Of a stretch of 29,073 bases of DNA, positions 6,109 to 15,101 are shown piece by piece (the stretch's first letter is position 1; every line of letters starts with the position of its first letter). A program made the position numbers and the translations under genes. Below the pieces are notes generated by a model. That model had not been told where the DNA came from. It did no database searches and worked only from the letters and a program-made list of their open reading frames with translations. The DNA lies in NCBI GenBank assembly GCA_938022235.1, contig CALIEL010000426.1, positions 1 through 29,073 of the forward strand, given 5' to 3'. The stretch is from Oribacterium parvum (GTDB lineage Bacteria > Bacillota > Clostridia > Lachnospirales > Lachnospiraceae).

Positions 6109-7521
6109 ATGGCAAATAAAGAATATACGGTTAGTCAGGTAAATCGCTATCTGGCACGAATGATGCAGGAAGACTTCTTCCTTTCCCACATGACCGTTAG
6201 TGGGGAAATTTCCAACTTGAAAATGCATCCTTCGGGACATATTTACTTCACCTTAAAGGACCAGGCTTCGCAGCTTTCCGGCATTATGTTTGCGGGAAAG
6301 AGGGCGGGGCTTGCTTTTCCGTTGGAAAATGGAATGAAGGTACTGTGTTCCGGCCGTATCGGTGTTTATGAGGCAGGAGGCAGCTATCAGATTTATGCGG
6401 ATTCCTTCCAAAGAGCTGGGCAGGGAGACCTCTATCTTCGCTTTGAGGCCCTGAAGAAGGAATTACAGGAAATGGGGCTTTTTGACGCTATGTATAAAAA
6501 GCCGATTCCCAAGTATGCCAGAAAAATCGGTATTGTTACCGCAAGCTCCGGAGCGGCGGTAAGAGACATCATCCAAATCGCAAAGCGGAGAAATCCTTTT
6601 GTGGAGCTTTTTCTCTATCCGGCTTTGGTACAGGGTGAGGGGGCTGTGGCTTCCATTTGCAAGGGGATTGCTCGTCTGGATCAGATGGGCTTAGATGTGC
6701 TGATTGTAGGCCGAGGCGGCGGTTCTATAGAGGATCTTTGGGCCTTTAACGAAGAGGCGGTGGCAAAGGCTATTTTCAATGCGGACACCCCCATCATTTC
6801 CGCTGTGGGACATGAAACGGATACCACCATTGCGGACTTTGTATCGGATTTACGAGCCCCCACCCCCTCTGCGGCGGCGGAGCTTGCGGTTTTCGACTAT
6901 ATGCAATTTGTGGATGATTTGGCAAGCTATACCTATAGCTTCCATCAAAGGATGGAGCGGATTATTCAGAAAATGCGTCAAAGGGTTAAGGAGGAGGAGC
7001 TTCGTTTTTCCGTCCTTCACCCAAGGAACATTTTACAGGGAAAACAGCATAGAATTTTGGATTTGGAAAGTCGTTTTCAAAGGCAGATGGAACTATGTAT
7101 TCAGGAAAATAAATCGGCGCTTCTTCCCTACCGGGTATTCCCCCAATGGATGGAGCGAAAGCTTACAAATGCCAAGGACAGGATGGGAGAGTATCAGGTC
7201 TTTCCCCACAAGATGAAGGAAAAAATTCTTCTTGCGAAAAACAAAGAGGAGCGGTATCGACATTTTCCAAGGCTCATGGAAGGGAAGCTGGAAAAGAAGA
7301 AGCATCAGTTAGCCATCCTTTCCGAGCAATTCGATGCCCTTTCCCCCCTGCGCCTTTTGTCCAAGGGATTTTCCTATGTGCAAAGGGAAGACGGAAAGCG
7401 AATGAGCAGTGTGGAGCAGGTGAAAATGGGAGAGATTTTACAGATTCATTTCACGGACGGCACTGCCAAGGCCAAGGTTTTGGAAAAGCAAAAGGAAGAA
7501 CGGCTTGGGGCGGAGAAGTAG
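6109..7521 (+). CDS. xseA: Exodeoxyribonuclease VII large subunit
   Basis: XseA is the catalytic subunit of the ssDNA exonuclease VII, working with several XseB copies. Residues 1-100 are the OB-fold domain (YTVSQVNRYLARMMQEDFFL, SGEISNLKMHPSGHIYFTLK). Residues 120-300 are the catalytic domain with IGIVTASSGAAVRDI and VGRGGGSIEDLWAFNEE. A long charged coiled-coil region follows, and then the C-terminal SPLRLLSKGFSYVQREDGK. At 470 residues it is slightly long for the family, mainly in the coiled coil. The upstream ribosome site is weak, and a stop (TAG) lies two codons before the ATG, so no longer start is possible. A 30-bp tandem repeat begins at its stop codon. Confidence 0.95.
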   Translation: MANKEYTVSQVNRYLARMMQEDFFLSHMTVSGEISNLKMHPSGHIYFTLKDQASQLSGIMFAGKRAGLAFPLENGMKVLCSGRIGVYEAGGSYQIYADSFQRAGQGDLYLRFEALKKELQEMGLFDAMYKKPIPKYARKIGIVTASSGAAVRDIIQIAKRRNPFVELFLYPALVQGEGAVASICKGIARLDQMGLDVLIVGRGGGSIEDLWAFNEEAVAKAIFNADTPIISAVGHETDTTIADFVSDLRAPTPSAAAELAVFDYMQFVDDLASYTYSFHQRMERIIQKMRQRVKEEELRFSVLHPRNILQGKQHRILDLESRFQRQMELCIQENKSALLPYRVFPQWMERKLTNAKDRMGEYQVFPHKMKEKILLAKNKEERYRHFPRLMEGKLEKKKHQLAILSEQFDALSPLRLLSKGFSYVQREDGKRMSSVEQVKMGEILQIHFTDGTAKAKVLEKQKEERLGAEK

Positions 7522-7670
7522 AAGCAATAGAGGCTTGGATTGGAAAAGCCGAAGGAATAGAGGTTTGGGCCGGAAAAGTTAAAGCAATAGCGGATATGCA
7601 TGGAAAAAGCTCGCGAAATAGAGATTAAGTATAAAAGTCGGAGCAATAGCAGCTTGATATAGAATAGGAG
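7521..7670 (+). repeat. Degenerate 30-bp tandem repeat in the xseA-xseB gap
   Basis: Five units of 29-31 bases run from 7521 to 7670, starting GAAGCAATAGAGGCTTGG, GAAGGAATAGAGGTTTGG, AAAGCAATAGCGGATATG, TCGCGAAATAGAGATTAAG and GGAGCAATAGCAGCTTG. The first two agree best. The last 30 bases of xseA (7491-7520) weakly resemble a further unit. In one non-xseA frame the array would read as a decapeptide repeat (EAIEAWIGKA, EGIEVWAGKV). Confidence 0.65.
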
Positions 7671-7694
7671 AAACGCCTAGAGAAAGGAGCCTGT

Positions 7695-7958
7695 ATGGGA
7701 ACAGAGGAAAAGAAAGTCGAAGAGCAGAAGCTGAAGAAGGCGGAGAAAGAGCAGAAGGAAAAGAAGGATTTAAACGAGATTTTTGAAAATCTGGATGGAC
7801 TTTTGGAGAAGATGGAGGGCGAGGATAGCTTGGAAAAAAGCTTTGCCATCTACCAAAAGGCGGTTTCTTTGCTGAAGGAAGCTAACGAAAGCATTGACCA
7901 GATTGAAAAGCAGGTGAAGCTTTTAGACAGTGAGCAAAAGGGTGGCTTGGATGCTTAA
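7695..7958 (+). CDS. xseB: Exodeoxyribonuclease VII small subunit
   Basis: The 87-residue product has the XseB helical hairpin (FENLDGLLEKMEGEDSLEKS, FAIYQKAVSLLKEANESIDQ). Several copies bind the coiled coil of XseA. The first 27 residues are an added Lys/Glu-rich segment before the usual core. The start has AAGGAG 7 bases upstream. It lies in the standard place between xseA and ispA. Confidence 0.93.
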   Translation: MGTEEKKVEEQKLKKAEKEQKEKKDLNEIFENLDGLLEKMEGEDSLEKSFAIYQKAVSLLKEANESIDQIEKQVKLLDSEQKGGLDA

Positions 7959-8046
7959 GGGGAATCAGGCTTTCGAAAATGCAGAGAGAAACTCTCCAAG
8001 AGATGGCATAGAATCGGAAAAGGCCGGTTTATGGGGAAGGAAATCC

Positions 8047-9024
8047 ATGGATAATGGTGCTAATGCTGCTGTAAATCCGCATTCCGTGGAAGCCGGCTTT
8101 CAAAAGAGAAGACAGGAAGTGGAAGACATTCTGAACGCATTTTTGCCGGAGGAAAAGGGACCTGCGAAAACCGGAATAGAAGCCATGAACTACAGCCTTA
8201 TGGTAGGGGGGAAACGGATTCGTCCCATCCTGCTTCGAGAGGCCTTTTTGCTTTTCGCCGGGGAAGAAAGACGGAAACTTTTCCTACCCTTGGCTGAGGC
8301 TTTTATGCTGGCAATGGAAATGATTCATAGTTTTTCTCTTTGCCATGATGACCTGCCTGCCATGGATAATGACAAGTATCGTAGAGGAAAAGAAGCTACC
8401 TGGTACCGTTTTACGGAGGCTCAGGGAATACTGGCAGGAGATTCTTTAAGTCTTTACGCCTTTCAGTGGATACTGGAAGTTTTGGAAAGGGAAGGGAAAA
8501 AGGGCAACAACGTGGAACTTCTTTCCCCTACCATGCAGGGGCTTAAGATTTTGGCCAAGTCTGCCGGGATAGAGGGCATGATTGGGGGACAGGTGTTGGA
8601 TATTGAAAAGACAGGACAGCCCTTAACGGAGGAAGAGCTTTTCTTTATTTACAAAAAGAAAACCGCAGCTCTTCTTTCCGCCTCTTTAGAAATAGGGGCT
8701 TTACTGGGAGGGGCCAATTTGGAAGAGCAGGAGAAGCTGGCTTCCTTTGGAGAGAAAATCGGCCTGGCCTTTCAGATTCGGGATGATATTTTGGATGAGA
8801 TTTCCAGCTTTTCCGAGCTGGGAAAGCCTATCCACTCTGATGCGGAGCAGGAGAAAACCACGGCTCTTAGCCTTTATGGAATGGAGAAGGCGGAGGCCAT
8901 GGTGGAGCAGTATACGGAAGAGGGCAGAAGCCTCTTAAAAAGCTTGGATCGAAATGCGGTAGATGGGGAAGCATTGGATTTTCTTCTTTCCTTTAGTCAG
9001 TATCTTTGTTCCAGAAGAAATTAG
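8047..9024 (+). CDS. ispA: Farnesyl/geranyl diphosphate synthase (class I prenyltransferase)
   Basis: The enzyme condenses IPP with allylic diphosphates to C15 or C20 chains for undecaprenyl carrier and quinone precursors. Both Asp-rich motifs are present from the start at 8047: DDLPAMD at residues 101-107 and DDILD at 246-250. The substrate-binding GGKRIRP lies near residue 60. Start choice: the ATG at 8047 has GAAGGA 6 bases upstream and gives 325 residues, slightly above the family norm of about 295. An ATG at 7951 overlapping the xseB stop would add 32 residues and cannot be excluded. Together with dxs downstream it supplies the isoprenoid pathway. Confidence 0.93.
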   Translation: MDNGANAAVNPHSVEAGFQKRRQEVEDILNAFLPEEKGPAKTGIEAMNYSLMVGGKRIRPILLREAFLLFAGEERRKLFLPLAEAFMLAMEMIHSFSLCHDDLPAMDNDKYRRGKEATWYRFTEAQGILAGDSLSLYAFQWILEVLEREGKKGNNVELLSPTMQGLKILAKSAGIEGMIGGQVLDIEKTGQPLTEEELFFIYKKKTAALLSASLEIGALLGGANLEEQEKLASFGEKIGLAFQIRDDILDEISSFSELGKPIHSDAEQEKTTALSLYGMEKAEAMVEQYTEEGRSLLKSLDRNAVDGEALDFLLSFSQYLCSRRN

Positions 9025-9179
9025 AAGCAGCTGAAGAGAATAAAAGACTGATACAGAAGAAATTCGGTTTTTCCGGAGAATTGCTTTCGCTATGGAATAT
9101 TTTTCTGCAAAGCAGGATAAAGAAATCTATTGTAAGAGGCATTAAAGTCTCTTTTTATGAAAGAAGTAGGAGATTTTTC

Positions 9180-11051
9180 ATGATATTAGAGTCAATTCAT
9201 GGGGCGGAGGATATAAAACGTCTGTCCCTTTCCGAACAAAAGGCCTTGGCCAAGGAGCTGAGACGCTTTATTTTGGAAAAAACCTCTATGCATGGTGGGC
9301 ACTTGGCTTCCAACCTGGGGGTGGTGGAGCTTACCATCGCTCTTTTTCATAGCTTAAATCTGCCGCAGGATAAGCTGGTGTGGGATGTAGGACACCAGTG
9401 CTATACCCATAAGATTCTTTCCGGAAGAATGGATGACTTCGACGGGCTTCGACAGCTGGGGGGAATCAGCGGTTTTCCTAAACGAGAGGAAAGTCCCTAT
9501 GATTGTTTTAATACCGGCCACAGCTCCACCTCCATTTCCGCAGCTCTGGGAATAGCCCAGGCCAGAGATATTCAGGGAGGAAAGGAAACGGTGGTGGCGG
9601 TGATTGGTGACGGAGCCCTCACCGGAGGCATGGCCTATGAGGCTTTAAACAATGCTTCGAAAATGAAGAAGAACTTCATTATCATTTTAAATGACAACGA
9701 AATGTCTATCGCTAAGAATGTGGGAGGGATTTCCACCTACCTAAACGGTATTCGTTCCCACGAGAATTACACTCATTTTAAAGAGAATTTTGCGGCAGGG
9801 CTTTCCAGGGTGCCTATCCTTGGGCCAAGTCTTGTGGATCGTTTGAAAAACACCAAAAACTCCATCAAACAGCTTTTTGTTCAGGGTATGTTTTTTGAAA
9901 ACATGGGCATTACCTATTTGGGACCTGTGGATGGCCATGATATTAAGGCATTGGAGACGGTGTTACAGGAAGCGAAAAGGGTGGATCATGCGGTGCTGAT
10001 TCATGTGCTTACCAAAAAAGGAAAGGGTTATGTGCCGGCGGAGAAGTCCCCCAGCCATTACCATGGGGTAAGTCCCTTCCATCTGTCCACCGGAAAGGAC
10101 AAGGCGGAAAGTACAGGGCTTAGCTATACCAAGGTCTTTTCCCAGACCATGGTGGAAGAGGGCCGGAAGAATCGGAATATTGTAGCCATTACCGCAGCTA
10201 TGCCGGACGGCACCGGATTGGATGCCTTTGAAAAGTCCTTCCCCAGACGCTTTTTTGATGTGGGGATTGCAGAAGCCCACTGGGTAACCTCTGCGGCAGG
10301 GATGGCCAGCATGGGCTTAAAGCCGGTGATGGCGGTATATTCCAGCTTTTTGCAAAGAGGCTTTGACCAGCTGGTGCATGATGTGTGCCTGCAAAAGCTG
10401 CCGGTGGTTTTCGCCGTTGACCGGGCGGGACTGGTTGGGGCGGACGGAGAAACTCATCAAGGGATTTTTGATCTGTCCTACCTTCGCCTCATGCCCAACA
10501 TGACGGTGATGGCACCGAAAAATGCTCGGGATTTACAGGAAATGCTCCGTTTTGCCTTAGCCTTTTCCGGCCCGATCTGTCTTCGCTATCCGAGAGGGCT
10601 GGCTTATCAGGGCTTTTCTGAGCAGCTGGAGGAAATCCTTTTGGGGAAGGCGGAGATTTTGAAAAAGGGAGAGGGCATTGCCCTTTTGGCTCTTGGTTCC
10701 ATGGTGTCCACCGGAGCCCATATTGCGGAAAAGATGGAGAAAAAGGGCTACAACGTAACCCTTGTGAACGCCCGATTTGCCAAGCCCATTGATACGGAGA
10801 TTTTAGACAGGCTGGTGGAAGAGGGACATCACACTATCATTAGCTTAGAGGAAAATGTGCGAAATGGCGGCTTCGGTGAGGCTGTCCTGGAATATATGAA
10901 TGACCGCCATCCGGAGATAAGGGTGGAAATTGTGGCTCTTCCGGATGCCTACGTGGAGCATGGGAGCGTTTCCGCTCTTCGGGAAATCTTGGGCATTGAC
11001 TCCGACAGCATTATCAGGAAAATGCAGGAGAAGGGGATATTTAAGGAATAA
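9180..11051 (+). CDS. dxs: 1-Deoxy-D-xylulose-5-phosphate synthase
   Basis: DXS joins pyruvate and glyceraldehyde 3-phosphate, with thiamine diphosphate, in the first step of the MEP pathway. Motifs seen are WDVGHQCYTHKILSGR, the TPP-binding GDGALTGGMAYEALNNA, VDGHD, and the transketolase-like GADGETHQGIFDLSYLR. The start at 9180 has AGGAG 8 bases upstream and gives 623 residues, the usual length; the frame is open further up to 9006 inside the end of ispA but without support. The catalytic Glu (residue 365) is kept in GIAEAHWVTSAAGMA, where most DXS proteins have GIAEQHAVTFAAGLA. Confidence 0.96.
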   Translation: MILESIHGAEDIKRLSLSEQKALAKELRRFILEKTSMHGGHLASNLGVVELTIALFHSLNLPQDKLVWDVGHQCYTHKILSGRMDDFDGLRQLGGISGFPKREESPYDCFNTGHSSTSISAALGIAQARDIQGGKETVVAVIGDGALTGGMAYEALNNASKMKKNFIIILNDNEMSIAKNVGGISTYLNGIRSHENYTHFKENFAAGLSRVPILGPSLVDRLKNTKNSIKQLFVQGMFFENMGITYLGPVDGHDIKALETVLQEAKRVDHAVLIHVLTKKGKGYVPAEKSPSHYHGVSPFHLSTGKDKAESTGLSYTKVFSQTMVEEGRKNRNIVAITAAMPDGTGLDAFEKSFPRRFFDVGIAEAHWVTSAAGMASMGLKPVMAVYSSFLQRGFDQLVHDVCLQKLPVVFAVDRAGLVGADGETHQGIFDLSYLRLMPNMTVMAPKNARDLQEMLRFALAFSGPICLRYPRGLAYQGFSEQLEEILLGKAEILKKGEGIALLALGSMVSTGAHIAEKMEKKGYNVTLVNARFAKPIDTEILDRLVEEGHHTIISLEENVRNGGFGEAVLEYMNDRHPEIRVEIVALPDAYVEHGSVSALREILGIDSDSIIRKMQEKGIFKE

Positions 11052-11106
11052 AGGGAAATGTATGGGCGCAGTAAAAATTAACTTGGAATCTAAGAAAGGA
11101 TAAAGC

Positions 11107-11934
11107 ATGGCTGGAAAGAAGGAACGGCTGGATGTTCTTTTGGTGGAAAGAGGGCTTATGGAAAGCCGGGAAAAGGCTAAGCGGGCCATTATGGCAGGCT
11201 TGGTCTTTGTAAATGGGGAAAAGGAAGATAAGGCCGGCAGCAGCTTTCCGGAGGACGCGGAGATTCTTGTGAAGGGAAAGGCTCTTCCCTATGTGTCCAG
11301 AGGGGGCTTAAAATTAGAGAAAGCCCTAAAGTCTTTCCCGATTTCTTTGGAAAATAGAGTTTGTATGGATATCGGTGCTTCCACCGGAGGCTTTACGGAT
11401 TGTATGCTTCAAAACGGAGCGGTGGAGGTTTATGCCGTGGATGTGGGCCATGGACAGCTGGATTGGAAGTTACGAAACGATGAAAGAGTGCATTCCATGG
11501 AAAAGTGTAATATTCGCTATGTGGAGGAAGAGGACATTTTAGCACTGGGAGAAAAACCCTCCTTCTTTTCCATAGATGTTTCTTTTATTAGTTTAACCTT
11601 GGTGCTTCCTGTAGTGAAGAAGCTGGGAAAGCTTCCTTCTCAGGTAGTTTGCCTGATTAAGCCTCAGTTTGAGGCGGGAAGAGAGCAGGTGGGAAAAAAA
11701 GGCGTGGTACGGGACATTGCCGTGCATCAGGAAGTGATCCGAAAGGTACTGTCCTTTGCTTCTTCCATCGGTTTCTTGGTGCAGGGCTTAGACTTTTCTC
11801 CCATTAAGGGGCCGGAGGGAAATATCGAGTACCTTTGCTTTTTGGAGGATAGAGGAAATGCTGAGGAGGCATTATCGGAAGCTTGGGAAGATGAGCTTAT
11901 GCGAATTACGGAAGCTTCCCACCAGGATTTATAG
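11107..11934 (+). CDS. tlyA: TlyA-family rRNA 2'-O-methyltransferase
   Basis: Residues 1-65 form an S4 RNA-binding domain (RLDVLLVERGLMESREKAKR). The rest is a FtsJ/RrmJ-type Rossmann methyltransferase: DIGASTGGFTDCMLQNGA binds S-adenosylmethionine, followed by AVDVGHGQLDWKLR, SIDVSFISLTLVLP and LIKPQFEAGREQVGKKGVVR. TlyA homologues methylate cytidines in 16S and/or 23S rRNA; which sites are modified here is unknown. The 275-residue length is normal. The start is the ATG at 11107, preceded by AAAGGATAAAGC. It sits between dxs and nadK as in other Clostridia. Confidence 0.93.
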   Translation: MAGKKERLDVLLVERGLMESREKAKRAIMAGLVFVNGEKEDKAGSSFPEDAEILVKGKALPYVSRGGLKLEKALKSFPISLENRVCMDIGASTGGFTDCMLQNGAVEVYAVDVGHGQLDWKLRNDERVHSMEKCNIRYVEEEDILALGEKPSFFSIDVSFISLTLVLPVVKKLGKLPSQVVCLIKPQFEAGREQVGKKGVVRDIAVHQEVIRKVLSFASSIGFLVQGLDFSPIKGPEGNIEYLCFLEDRGNAEEALSEAWEDELMRITEASHQDL

Positions 11935-11974
11935 TTTTGACCACTGTCCTAATTAAGACATATCGTTTTCGTAA

Positions 11975-12089
11975 AGTTTACAGCAAGCTTTATAGCTAAA
12001 ATAAAAATTCATTGTAGAAATTCAAGTTAAAATAAAATTTAGTGCAGGAATAAAAGCTTAAATAAAATTCATTGCAGAACTTATAGTTT
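11975..12089 (+). repeat. 30-bp tandem repeat in the tlyA-nadK gap
   Basis: Three exact-length 30-base units lie at 12000-12029, 12030-12059 and 12060-12089. All share AATAAAATTCATTGCAGAA-like sequence followed by a TTATAGTTT-like end. A partial, more divergent unit precedes them (from about 11975). The 201-base gap holds no other gene. Confidence 0.7.
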
Positions 12090-12109
12090 AAGCAAGCTAG
12101 AGGAAGATA

Positions 12110-12118
12110 TGCTATACT
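12110..12118 (+). promoter_or_regulatory. Possible extended -10 promoter for nadK
   Basis: TG-C-TATACT at 12110-12118 is an extended -10 element 17 bases before the nadK ATG. No good -35 is visible, so this is tentative. It would give nadK-argR-recN a second promoter just after the tandem repeat. Confidence 0.35.
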
Positions 12119-12135
12119 AGAGAGGAAAGAAATAC

Positions 12136-12951
12136 ATGAATTTGGCACTCATTGTGAATCAAACAAAGCCAGAGGCAGAGAGCTTCCAGAAAATTATAGA
12201 AGAAGAATTAGCGAAGAAAGGCATTCTTCCCAAGATTTTTTTGAATAAGGATTTTTCCAGAGAGGATTTTGTGGGAATGGATTGCCTGATTACCTTGGGA
12301 GGAGACGGCACGATTCTCCATACCACCGGGGTTTTACAGGGAATGCCGGTTCCGATTTTAGGAATCAATGCGGGACATCTTGGTTACCTTACGGAAATTC
12401 GCCAGAGAAGAAGAATTGCGGAAGCTATAGAACGGCTTGTGGCCGGGGATTATGTGGAGGATCGAAGGGCTATGCTTTCCGGTAGCATTTTCCGACAGGG
12501 AAAGGAGATATTTTCAAGGTCTGCCTTGAATGAGCTTTTACTCTCCAGAGTGCGGGGGGTGTCCATACATCATTTTCAGGTCTTTTGCGACGGGATGGAA
12601 ATGGTTCACTATTCCGCAGACGGTATCATCATTTCCACCCCCACAGGTTCCACTGCTTATAATCTTTCTGCAGGAGGCCCTATCATTTCCCCGGAAGCGC
12701 CGGTATATATCATGAATCCTATCTGCGCCCATTCCTTAAATGCCAGAGCAGTGGTTTTGGATAATCGGAGAACCCTGGAGATTGTGATGGAGGGGGGAGA
12801 TCAGGTGCTGTCCTTTGACGGAGAGGCTCCTATCGAACTTTTGGCCGGAGATGTGGTACGAATCAGGAAGGCCAAGGAAGAAACGGTTTTGATTAAATTT
12901 TCCAAGGAAAGTTTTCTTCATACTTTGCGAGAGAAGATGGCAAACTTATAA
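12136..12951 (+). CDS. nadK: NAD kinase
   Basis: NadK phosphorylates NAD to NADP using ATP or polyphosphate. The catalytic GGDGT motif is at residues 55-59 (LGGDGTILHTT). The NAD-binding STPTGSTAYNLSAGGPI, the NELLLSR segment and the C-terminal SFDGEAPIELLAGD are all present. At 271 residues it is of normal length. GAGAGGAAAG lies just before the ATG. argR follows after 12 bases, so the two are probably co-transcribed. Confidence 0.95.
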   Translation: MNLALIVNQTKPEAESFQKIIEEELAKKGILPKIFLNKDFSREDFVGMDCLITLGGDGTILHTTGVLQGMPVPILGINAGHLGYLTEIRQRRRIAEAIERLVAGDYVEDRRAMLSGSIFRQGKEIFSRSALNELLLSRVRGVSIHHFQVFCDGMEMVHYSADGIIISTPTGSTAYNLSAGGPIISPEAPVYIMNPICAHSLNARAVVLDNRRTLEIVMEGGDQVLSFDGEAPIELLAGDVVRIRKAKEETVLIKFSKESFLHTLREKMANL

Positions 12952-12963
12952 GAGAGGTTTTTG

Positions 12964-13416
12964 ATGAAAAAGACAAGACAGGATAGAATTCTTTCTTTAA
13001 TCGAAGAACAGGATATTGAAACCCAGGAGGAACTGGCCAGACAGCTGCAGCTGGAGGGATATTCCGTAACCCAAGCCACGGTGTCCCGGGACATAAAGTC
13101 CTTGCAGCTTACGAAAATGCAAAAACACGGCAAGATGGTTTACCAGAGCCTTTTAAAGGAGTCTCCGGAGAGAGATTTGGAGAAATTTGTCCGGGTTATG
13201 CGGGACGGCACGGTATCTATGGCGGTGGCAGGCAATATTTTGGTCATCAAAACCCTTTCCGGTATGGCAAATGGCGTGGCTATGGCCATTGACCAGCATC
13301 ATTTTTCAGAAATCGTGGGAAGTCTTGCTGGAGACGATACCATCTTCTGTGTAACTTCCGGGGAGAAGGATAGTCAGGCTTTAAAGGATAGTATTGAAAG
13401 CCTGATGAGAGGCTAG
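12964..13416 (+). CDS. argR: Arginine repressor ArgR
   Basis: The 150-residue product matches ArgR/AhrC. It has an N-terminal winged helix (RQDRILSLIEEQDIETQEEL, SVTQATVSRDIKSLQL) that binds ARG boxes. Its C-terminal oligomerisation and arginine-binding domain contains VAGNILVIKTLSGMANGVAM and IVGSLAGDDTIFCV, with the arginine-contacting GDD. A TTG one codon upstream (12961) is an alternative start; the ATG is better spaced from AGAGAGG. It is a hexameric regulator of arginine metabolism, but no arg genes lie in this window. Confidence 0.94.
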   Translation: MKKTRQDRILSLIEEQDIETQEELARQLQLEGYSVTQATVSRDIKSLQLTKMQKHGKMVYQSLLKESPERDLEKFVRVMRDGTVSMAVAGNILVIKTLSGMANGVAMAIDQHHFSEIVGSLAGDDTIFCVTSGEKDSQALKDSIESLMRG

Positions 13417-13433
13417 CAAATAAGGAGGAAGGC

Positions 13434-15101
13434 ATGCTGGATCGACTGCTGGTAAAAGATTTGGCTTTGATAGAGAAATCCGTTGTAGAGTTTTCCGGCG
13501 GCTTAAATGTCTTAACCGGAGAAACCGGAGCGGGAAAGTCTATTTTGCTTGGCTCCATTCAGCTGGCTCTGGGGCAAAAGGCCAATAAAGACCTGATTCG
13601 TCATGGAAAGGAACAGGCCATTGTGGAGCTGGACTTTTCTCTGACGGAGGAGGAAGTGCGCCGGATTCAGGCCTTGGAAGAGGATCTGGAGCTGGAAGAG
13701 GAAAGACTCTTGATTCGCAGGAAGATTTCCGAAAAGAAGTCTGATATTCGAGTCAATGATTTAGGGCTTACCCTGGCTAAGCTTCGGGAAATCACCGGCG
13801 GTCTTTTGGATTTGCACGGACAGCATGAGCATCAAAGTCTGCTTCGGGAAGGTTCCCATTTGGAAATCATCGACGGCTTTCGGAAAAAGCAGGGGGGAAA
13901 GCTTTTAGAGGAAGTGGCGAAAGCTTACCATTTGCTACAGGAAAAAAAGAGAGCCTTGCAGAAATTTTCCTTAAAGGAAGAGGAAAGAACAAGGGAGCTG
14001 GATTTTCTGGATTTTGAGATTCAGGAGCTTGCGGATGCCCATCTTTCCGAGGGGGAAGAGGCGGAACTTACTAAGGAATACAGCCTTTATGAAAATATGG
14101 ACAGGCTGAAGAGCCTGCTTCTTTCCGCAAAGGAAAGTCTGGAGGAAATGGATTTTCACCGTCCCATTCAGGCGGTGGAAGAGGCCAAGGATTTTGATGA
14201 AAGCTTAAAGGGGCTTTCCGATAGCCTTTATGATTTGGAGGCGGTGGGAGAGGATTGTCTCCGCTCTTTAGACCATTATCTGGACCATGCGGAGGTGGAT
14301 GAGGAAAAGCTCTTTACCTTGGGAGAACGGCTGGAACAGATTCGCAGAGTCATGATGAAGCATGGAGGCACGGAAGCCAAGGCTCTGGCTGCATTGGCCA
14401 AGAAAGAGGAAAGAAGAACTTTTCTTTTGGACTATGAGAAGGACGAAGAGAAGGCAAAGAAGGCCATAGTGGAACAGGAAAAGCTCCTACGAGAGAAGGC
14501 AGTGCTGCTTTCCAAGGAACGGCAGGAGGATGCCAAGGTCTTGGCTATGCAGATCCAAGGGGAAATGAAGGAAATGGGCTTCCTGGACACCAAGTTCGAA
14601 TTTCATTTTCAGGAAAAGAAGGAGCCTACGGAGAAGGGCTTGGACGAGGTGGAGGCCTATGTGAGTCTGAACCCGGGAGAACCTCTTCGCCCTCTTCGGG
14701 AGGTGGGCTCAGGAGGAGAGCTTTCTCGAATTATGCTGTCTATTAAGACGGTGTTGGCGGATACAGAGGGTGTTTCTACATTAATTTTTGATGAGATTGA
14801 CAGCGGAATTTCCGGAAGAACCGCGGAGAAGGTGGGAGAAAAGCTTCAGAAGATTGCGAAGAATCATCAGGTGATTTTGATTACCCACCTGCCCCAGATT
14901 GCGGCAAAGGCAGACCATCATTTTCTTATTGAAAAGACGGTGGAGGAGGGTGCCACTCACACCAGGATTCATCCCTTGGGGGAGAAGGAATCCATAGAGG
15001 AGCTGGCAAGGCTTCTTGGGGGAGATGAGATTTCGGAGGCTTCCCTGGAAAATGCAAGAGAGCTGAAGGCAAAGTCCAAGGCAAAGAAAACAAAGGTATA
15101 A
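13434..15101 (+). CDS. recN: DNA repair protein RecN
   Basis: RecN is an SMC-like ATPase acting in recombinational repair of double-strand breaks. Residues 29-36 are Walker A (GETGAGKS), followed by DLHGQHEHQSLL, a long charged coiled coil (about residues 160-375), and the C-terminal ABC signature VGSGGELSRIMLSIKTVLAD with Walker B TLIFDEIDSGISG. At 555 residues it has the family length. AAGGAGGAAGGC stands immediately before the ATG. Coupling with argR is conserved in Firmicutes. The stop codon lies inside the first unit of a 13-bp tandem repeat. Confidence 0.95.
   Translation: MLDRLLVKDLALIEKSVVEFSGGLNVLTGETGAGKSILLGSIQLALGQKANKDLIRHGKEQAIVELDFSLTEEEVRRIQALEEDLELEEERLLIRRKISEKKSDIRVNDLGLTLAKLREITGGLLDLHGQHEHQSLLREGSHLEIIDGFRKKQGGKLLEEVAKAYHLLQEKKRALQKFSLKEEERTRELDFLDFEIQELADAHLSEGEEAELTKEYSLYENMDRLKSLLLSAKESLEEMDFHRPIQAVEEAKDFDESLKGLSDSLYDLEAVGEDCLRSLDHYLDHAEVDEEKLFTLGERLEQIRRVMMKHGGTEAKALAALAKKEERRTFLLDYEKDEEKAKKAIVEQEKLLREKAVLLSKERQEDAKVLAMQIQGEMKEMGFLDTKFEFHFQEKKEPTEKGLDEVEAYVSLNPGEPLRPLREVGSGGELSRIMLSIKTVLADTEGVSTLIFDEIDSGISGRTAEKVGEKLQKIAKNHQVILITHLPQIAAKADHHFLIEKTVEEGATHTRIHPLGEKESIEELARLLGGDEISEASLENARELKAKSKAKKTKV

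Noticed and set aside
6779..7216. 145-codon frame inside xseA
   Set aside because: Frame shadow of a complete, motif-bearing xseA; its composition is rich in Arg, Pro and Phe.
7146..7628. 160-codon frame overlapping the end of xseA and the 30-bp repeat
   Set aside because: Most of it lies in another frame of xseA and is not protein-like; only the decapeptide repeat at its end is of interest and is reported as a repeat.
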